Source: Planctomycetaceae bacterium (lineage in GTDB: Bacteria > Planctomycetota > Planctomycetia > Pirellulales > PALSA-1355). Taken from it: a DNA stretch of 10,867 nucleotides. Location of the stretch: assembly GCA_005773095.1 (NCBI GenBank), contig SXHT01000040.1:1-10867 (forward strand), in the 5' to 3' direction. The notes under the pieces were generated by a model. The model ran no database searches, was not told where the DNA came from, and saw nothing but the letters and a program-made list of their open reading frames with translations. Shown piece after piece: positions 6,973 through 10,867 of the stretch; position 1 is the stretch's first letter; the number at the start of each line of letters is the position of its first letter. A program made the position numbers and the translations under genes.

Positions 6973-8205
6973 ATGTTTTCACGCAGGCACACGTCGGTCC
7001 GAAAACGCAGCTATTTGCTCGAAGGCCTCGAAGACCGCCAATTGATGGCTGGCGATCTGGCCGCGTCGTTGGAAAACTACCGGCCGTTCATACGTCCCAC
7101 AGCCGGAAATAACTCGGTACAAACGGCGAAGGAATCGACTCAATTTGACGGCCAAATCTCAGCTGCACAACTCTCGTCAACGACAACCGCCACTCCACAG
7201 GCGACCAGCACAGCCACCGTTGTCGGCGACTTGGGTACCATCACAGACGGCGGCATCATCGACGATCCATCGAGTCCGTATGTTCCGCCCACGGTCGAAC
7301 TCACCTACGGTGACATTCGAATCAACGGGAGCAATCGCGGCGACAATGCCAAAGTCTCCATCGATGGCAGCTATTACCACGTTGAAGTGAACGGCACGAT
7401 CCATCTCTTTAAAACGTCGGCGGTGACCGGCGGCGATGTCTTCTTCAACGGATGGGAAGGGAACGACACTTTCTACAACGCACCCACGTCGCAACTGCGT
7501 GTCTTTGCTTACGGCATGGAGGGTAACGACACGCTGACCGGCGGTGGAAAGAACGATTACCTTTACGGCGGTCTGGGCGCCGACACCTTAAACGGCGGCG
7601 CAGGCAAGGACACGATCTATACCGGCGTGCCAGGGGGCACTGACTTCAGCACCAACCACGCCAATGGCGGCGACGGCGACGACACCCTCAACGGTTCTCA
7701 GGGAACCGATTACCTCAACGGCGATCGCGGCAACGACAAAATCTACGGCTTCGCCGGCCTCGACTATCTCAACGGCGGCGACAACGATGACATCATCGAG
7801 GGAGGACTTGGCGAAGACTACTTGTCTGGCAATAACGGCAACGACAAGCTTTGGGCCTGCTCTCCCAATCAGTCCGAATATAGCCAGAACTTTTTTGACG
7901 GCGGCGCACACAACGACGTCCTTTTCGGCAGTCTGGGCGCCGACTTCATGGCCGGAATGAGCGGTAACGACGAGCTGATTGGTAGCGGCGGAAACGACTA
8001 CCTGAACGGTGGCACCGGCAAGGATCGACTCTACGGAGGCTCGGGTGACGACCAACTGGATGGCGGCGGCATCGATGGTGAGCTCGACAGCCTGTTTGGC
8101 GGCGCCGACAGTGACACCTTCCTGGTAATTGAACACGTCGGCGGCATTTTCAGCGTGAGCGTAGAGACGACGGATTTCAAGCCGGGCATCGACGTCAAGA
8201 TGTGA
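6973..8205 (+). CDS. Secreted RTX-like calcium-binding repeat protein with planctomycete LEPLEDR-type N-terminus
   Basis: A 410-residue protein in three parts. Residues 1-30 are basic and include LEGLEDRQLMAG (16-27), the box found at the start of many large exported planctomycete proteins; a normal Sec signal is not evident. Residues 31-110 are Ser/Thr-rich, low complexity. From about 160 to 385 runs a ladder of hemolysin-type nonapeptides of the form GGxGxDxLx, which in this family bind calcium and fold as a parallel beta-roll. The key Asp residues recur every nine residues in blocks: 186-213, 237-291 and 315-360. The blocks are separated by two 24-residue steps. The end, DFKPGIDVKM, resembles the segment that follows the beta-roll in RTX proteins. 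Location is probably extracellular or cell surface; role is unknown (adhesion or matrix are possibilities). It is alone on the plus strand. Confidence 0.88.
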   Translation: MFSRRHTSVRKRSYLLEGLEDRQLMAGDLAASLENYRPFIRPTAGNNSVQTAKESTQFDGQISAAQLSSTTTATPQATSTATVVGDLGTITDGGIIDDPSSPYVPPTVELTYGDIRINGSNRGDNAKVSIDGSYYHVEVNGTIHLFKTSAVTGGDVFFNGWEGNDTFYNAPTSQLRVFAYGMEGNDTLTGGGKNDYLYGGLGADTLNGGAGKDTIYTGVPGGTDFSTNHANGGDGDDTLNGSQGTDYLNGDRGNDKIYGFAGLDYLNGGDNDDIIEGGLGEDYLSGNNGNDKLWACSPNQSEYSQNFFDGGAHNDVLFGSLGADFMAGMSGNDELIGSGGNDYLNGGTGKDRLYGGSGDDQLDGGGIDGELDSLFGGADSDTFLVIEHVGGIFSVSVETTDFKPGIDVKM

Positions 8206-8425
8206 GAACTGCCTCCGGGCTCCTTGTTCAGATATCGACATTCCACGTTGCCGGGTGGCTGCCGGGGCCTACGTCGTGGGCGGAGCCTCGATTCAAGAGC
8301 CATGCGTTCGGCATGTACGATACGCTCCGGGCCGACACAATGAACAGACTCCACGCATGGAATCTCCTTCCAAGGGCAACGCAAGTCAGGCTCGAAGGTC
8401 CGCCACGGCCGATCCATGACCTGAC
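8206..8425. other. Convergent intergenic region, no terminator recognised
   Basis: This 220-base gap lies between two genes that point at each other. The only compact fold I see is CATGC-GTTCG-GCATG at 8301-8315, a 5-bp stem without a T tract, too weak to call a terminator. Confidence 0.4.
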
Positions 8426-9247
8426 CTACGTTGTTGAGAATTCGATCACGACCTGCTGCGGCTCCGTCGCTGTCGTGTCGAGCCGGACTTCCAGACGCGC
8501 TCCTTGAGGAAATACCTGAGCCACCTTCACGCGGGCTGGTGGGCCGTCGATGGTTTCAGCCGAACATGGCGGCAAAGAATTGAGCGGCGGGCAGAATGGC
8601 ACGTGAACATTGACCGTCCGCTGGCCGGGAAGAAATGCGGCACGCAGACAACCCGAGATCGACTCGCCGCCATCAAGCTCTCGGCGACGCACCAAATGCT
8701 GCGTGACCGTCGTGTCGGCGAATGCAAGGTCCGCCAGCGCTGAGTCGAGCGCAATCACTTCCGATTCGTTCGTGGTGCTGCCTGAAGGCGGAACGACGAA
8801 CGGACGCCCCGCAAACCATTGGCGGGAAGTCCAACCTTCCTCGAGCGCGACGGGCAACCAGACTGCCAGCAGGCCCAACGCCGAGGCGGTCGGCAATGAG
8901 ACCGAAAGTGCGCCCGCCACGGCAATGAGTGTGCCCGTGCAGTGAATCCAAGTGTAGCCATCATGCTCCCCATGATGGGGCTCCTCATGACCCAAAGGAT
9001 GCCCAGCGTGAGGAATGCATCTTGCCAACGCCTGGCGAACCAGCACGGCCGCCGCCGCGAAAAGAAATCCGAGCAGGGCAAATGCGCCGATCGGCAATGG
9101 ATCGGAAAATGCGCCGGCGAGCCGTCGAACGACCAACAGGCAGATGGCGGCGGCGAGCATCGCGGCCAATGCGGTTCGAGCAGCGGATGCGATGACGCCG
9201 ACTGCCGGCGAAGGCGCACTGGCCCCGAACGAGCGAATCTTTGGCAT
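8426..9247 (-). CDS. Uncharacterised membrane protein with a histidine-rich loop and C-terminal soluble domain
   Basis: About 273 residues; I do not recognise a named family. Hydrophobic helices lie near residues 21-40 and 50-73, then one or two between about 103 and 135. Between the second and third sits a loop of about 23 residues with seven His (PHAGHPLGHEEPHHGEHDGY...H), which looks able to bind metal. The last 95 residues form a soluble domain with strand-like GCLRAAFLPGQRTVNVHVPF, a Cys-containing CPPLNSLPPC and ARVKVAQVFPQGARLEVRL. From memory, tails like this recur in planctomycete hypothetical proteins, but I could not check. The ATG at 9247 starts two bases after the metK stop; a GTG at 9253 overlapping that stop is an alternative. 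Cotranscription with metK is therefore likely. Confidence 0.7.
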   Translation of the reverse strand: MPKIRSFGASAPSPAVGVIASAARTALAAMLAAAICLLVVRRLAGAFSDPLPIGAFALLGFLFAAAAVLVRQALARCIPHAGHPLGHEEPHHGEHDGYTWIHCTGTLIAVAGALSVSLPTASALGLLAVWLPVALEEGWTSRQWFAGRPFVVPPSGSTTNESEVIALDSALADLAFADTTVTQHLVRRRELDGGESISGCLRAAFLPGQRTVNVHVPFCPPLNSLPPCSAETIDGPPARVKVAQVFPQGARLEVRLDTTATEPQQVVIEFSTT

Positions 9248-9249
9248 CT

Positions 9250-10413
9250 TCACTTGAGCGCCTTAACCAGGTCCGCGGCGCGATCAGTCTTTTCCCAGGT
9301 GAACTCTGGCTCGCAGCGGCCGAAGTGGCCGCCCGCCGCCGTCTTGCGGAAGATCGGCCGGCGCAGATTGAGATACCTGATGATCCCGCTGGGCGAAAGC
9401 GGAAACAACTCACGCACGACGGTCGTGATTTTTTCGTCGTCGATCTTGCCGGTGCCTTCGGTATCGACGTACACGCTGACCGGTTCGCTGACGCCGATCG
9501 CGTACGCCAACTGCACTTCGCAGCGATCCGCAAGCCCGGCGGCCACGATGCTCTTGGCCACGTGCCGGGCCATGTACGCCGCACTTCGGTCGACTTTCGT
9601 CGGATCCTTGCCGCTGAAGGCACCCCCCCCATGCCGGCCCCAGCCGCCGTAGGTGTCGACAATGATCTTGCGACCTGTCAAACCGCAATCGCCATGCGGC
9701 CCGCCGACCACGAACCGGCCCGTCGGATTGATATGATATTTGATCTCCCCCTCGACAAGCTCCCTGGGCATGACCGGCTCCACGATCTTTTTGATCAAGA
9801 ATTCTTCGATTTCGCCGTGCGATACATCCGGGCAATGTTGCGTCGAGACAACCACGGTGTCGATACGCACCGGCTTGTGGCCTTCATAGGCCACGGTCAC
9901 CTGGCTCTTGCTGTCGGGCCGCAACCAGTTGACTTCGCCCTTTTGGCGGGCTGTTGTCAAGCGATTGAGAATGCGATGCGAAAGCGCGATGGGCAGCGGC
10001 ATTAGTTCCGGCGTGTCGTGGCAGGCATAGCCGAACATCAAACCTTGGTCCCCCGCGCCGATATCCTTGCCGGCCGCGGCGTTATCGTTGACGCCCTGGG
10101 CAATGTCCGGACTTTGGCGATCGAGCATGACCATCACGGCGCACGTATCGGCGCAGATGCCCATCTGGTCGTCGGTGTAGCCCACTTCGCGAATTACCCG
10201 GCGGACCACTTCCGGATAGTCGATCTGGGCTTGGGTGGTGATCTCGCCGGCGACGATAGCGATGCCGGTGGTGACCATCGTTTCGCAAGCAACGCGACTC
10301 AGGGGATCTTGAGCGAGCAAGGCGTCGAGCACGCCGTCGGAAATCTGGTCGGCCAATTTGTCGGGATGGCCCATACTGACCGATTCGCTGGTAAATAAGA
10401 ACTTGCCTGACAC
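9250..10413 (-). CDS. metK: S-adenosylmethionine synthetase (methionine adenosyltransferase)
   Basis: Forms S-adenosylmethionine from methionine and ATP in the cytoplasm. From the GTG at 10413 the protein has 387 residues, the usual family length. It begins like the family with GKFLFTSESVSMGHPDK (3-19), carries GAGDQGLMFGYA (119-130) and the phosphate-binding GGGAFSGKDPTKVD (262-275), and ends with the expected C-terminal domain. SMGHPDK has Met where SEGHPDK is typical. The frame is open to ATG 10470, and another ATG lies at 10440. The GTG is chosen because AGGAG sits seven bases upstream, because it matches the family N-terminus, and because 10470 lies upstream of the predicted transcription start. 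The stop touches the next gene. Confidence 0.96.
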   Translation of the reverse strand: MSGKFLFTSESVSMGHPDKLADQISDGVLDALLAQDPLSRVACETMVTTGIAIVAGEITTQAQIDYPEVVRRVIREVGYTDDQMGICADTCAVMVMLDRQSPDIAQGVNDNAAAGKDIGAGDQGLMFGYACHDTPELMPLPIALSHRILNRLTTARQKGEVNWLRPDSKSQVTVAYEGHKPVRIDTVVVSTQHCPDVSHGEIEEFLIKKIVEPVMPRELVEGEIKYHINPTGRFVVGGPHGDCGLTGRKIIVDTYGGWGRHGGGAFSGKDPTKVDRSAAYMARHVAKSIVAAGLADRCEVQLAYAIGVSEPVSVYVDTEGTGKIDDEKITTVVRELFPLSPSGIIRYLNLRRPIFRKTAAGGHFGRCEPEFTWEKTDRAADLVKALK

Positions 10414-10420
10414 GGGAAGG

Positions 10421-10425
10421 CTCCT
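10421..10425 (-). promoter_or_regulatory. Ribosome-binding site deciding the metK start
   Basis: On the minus strand AGGAG is followed by the seven bases CCTTCCC and then GTG at 10413. It is the best Shine-Dalgarno match I noticed next to a gene start in the window, and it favours the GTG over the in-frame ATGs at 10440 and 10470. Confidence 0.7.
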
Positions 10426-10456
10426 GCGAAAAGGACGCATGGTGTTCAATCTGGAT

Positions 10457-10486
10457 AGTATATTGCGCAATCGCCAGCATCATCAA
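10457..10486 (-). promoter_or_regulatory. Candidate sigma70-like promoter of metK
   Basis: On the minus strand TTGATG (10486-10481) and TATACT (10462-10457) are 18 bases apart. The -10 differs from consensus at one position, the -35 at two. A start near 10450 would leave a leader of about 37 nt before the GTG at 10413, too short for a SAM riboswitch. Confidence 0.55.
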
Positions 10487-10540
10487 CTGGCCCGGCTGGG
10501 TGATCATGGCCGATCCGTGTTTTACATTCGGTAACCTGGC

Positions 10541-10603
10541 AGGGCCGGCTGTGCCGGCCGTGGATGGGAAAGTCACGCGAATCCGGCCGGCACAGCCGGC
10601 CCT
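10541..10603. repeat. 20-bp perfect inverted repeat, REP-like
   Basis: Arms 10541-10560 (AGGGCCGGCTGTGCCGGCCG) and 10584-10603 are exact reverse complements around a 23-base loop. Each arm is also a small palindrome by itself: GGCCGGC, loop TGT, GCCGGCC. This head-to-head pair of hairpins is the typical layout of a REP doublet. It lies between metK's promoter and the DUF559 relic, in non-coding DNA. Confidence 0.8.
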
Positions 10604-10657
10604 ACAGCGGATAACTGATTGGCCCTGGCTGCGTGATTGGCTTTCGTTCCCTGGTTG

Positions 10658-10744
10658 AAGCGATCGCCAGAGTCGCTTTTCGGCTTCGGCCGGTTGACTG
10701 TGCAGGTCACGAGCAAAGTCGCGTTGGTGCTGATCGCGGTACAT
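10658..10744 (-). pseudogene. Relic of a DUF559-type (Vsr-like) endonuclease gene
   Basis: From an ATG at 10744 the frame reads MYRDQHQRDFARDLHSQPAE followed by AEKRLWRSLQPG. The block FARDLHSQPAEAEKRLWRSL matches the start of DUF559 proteins, small endonuclease-fold proteins of the Vsr type, whose N-terminus usually reads like AR.LR..QT.AE..LW..LR. After about 30 residues the family pattern stops (the expected KFRRQ-type continuation is missing) and the frame runs into the inverted repeat at 10584-10603. Only a short N-terminal fragment remains, so this is a decayed copy. The assignment rests on a short motif and is from memory. Confidence 0.5.
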
Positions 10745-10788
10745 GGTGGCGGACTGAACCCCCTCCCCAGCCCTCCCCGCACGGGTGA

Positions 10789-10867
10789 GGGAGCCGGACA
10801 GACACGTGAATTGGCGGCGCAAGGGGAGGGAACCGGACAGGCACGTGAATTGGCGGCGCAAGGGGAG
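10789..10867. repeat. 39-bp tandem repeat continuing past the window edge
   Basis: Two copies, 10789-10827 and 10828-10866, agree at 37 of 39 positions, and the last base begins a possible third. The unit contains CCGGACA, CACGTGAATTGG and GGCGCAAGGGGA. Upstream, at 10760-10788, C-rich and G-rich segments (CCCTCCCC, GGGTGAGGG) form a degenerate start. The period is divisible by three, so one minus-strand frame reads a 13-residue repeat (LRRQFTCLSGSLP), but I regard this as non-coding. Confidence 0.8.

Noticed and set aside
6764..6982. 72-residue minus-strand ORF in the divergent region
   Set aside because: No family features, no ribosome-binding site, and it overlaps the leader and start of the RTX-like gene.
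7588..8241. 217-residue minus-strand ORF opposite the RTX-like gene
   Set aside because: Val/Ala-rich repetitive shadow produced by the RTX repeats on the other strand.
8301..8315. CATGC-GTTCG-GCATG as a bidirectional terminator between convergent genes
   Set aside because: Five-pair stem without T tracts on either side.
10414..10456. SAM riboswitch in front of metK
   Set aside because: The predicted leader is about 37 nt, too short for any SAM riboswitch class I know, and no matching stems are seen.
10082..10861. 259-residue minus-strand ORF covering the right end
   Set aside because: It runs from tandem repeat through the inverted repeat, the metK promoter and into metK in another frame; only the short DUF559-like piece has family character.
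10789..10867. Start of a CRISPR array
   Set aside because: The copies are directly joined with no variable spacers; it is a simple 39-bp tandem repeat.

Overview
The window looks like chromosomal DNA from a planctomycete, probably near the Pirellulales. The main clue is the secreted protein at 6973-8205. It opens with the LEGLEDRQLMAG box, a version of the LEPLEDR-type N-terminus that is characteristic of exported planctomycete proteins. Moderately high GC, weak or absent Shine-Dalgarno sites and a eukaryote-like UDP-sugar pyrophosphorylase fit the same group. The genus is not determinable from this sequence.

Layout, left to right. Bases 1-137 hold the start of a secreted protein gene on the minus strand that runs off the edge. 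A 350-base gap follows, with a G/C-rich imperfect inverted repeat and a doubtful 37-codon ORF. From 488 to 6514 lies one long minus-strand gene cluster. In transcription order it carries: a putative small one-helix membrane protein (6514-6401), a UDPGP-family UDP-sugar pyrophosphorylase (to 4917), mannose-1-phosphate guanylyltransferase (4904-3807), an alpha/beta hydrolase (3795-2749), RuvX/YqgF (2728-2276), an atypical short-chain dehydrogenase (2263-1376) and a metallo-beta-lactamase-fold hydrolase (1291-488). Junctions are 11-20 nt apart except the last (84 nt), which suggests one operon. A promoter-like pair at 6546-6574 lies just upstream. The two sugar-nucleotide enzymes would supply UDP-GlcNAc (or a related UDP-sugar) and GDP-mannose for surface polysaccharide. 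The other members have no obvious pathway link.

The only plus-strand gene is the RTX-like calcium-binding repeat protein at 6973-8205. It faces a second minus-strand unit made of metK (10413-9250) and a touching gene for a membrane protein with a histidine-rich loop (9247-8426). metK has a good sigma70-like promoter and an AGGAG ribosome-binding site, which together fix its start at a GTG rather than at the longer ORF start.

The right end (10490-10867) is gene-poor. It holds a 20-bp perfect inverted repeat, a short relic of a DUF559-type endonuclease gene, and a 39-bp tandem repeat that continues beyond the window. A similar hairpin with the same GGCTGT centre lies at the 5' end of the UDP-sugar pyrophosphorylase gene, so a REP-like dispersed element family is plausible. 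I see no convincing defence system, CRISPR array, rRNA, tRNA or intact mobile element. The less ordinary items are the internal architecture of the RTX protein, the REP-like hairpins and the uncharacterised His-rich membrane protein.
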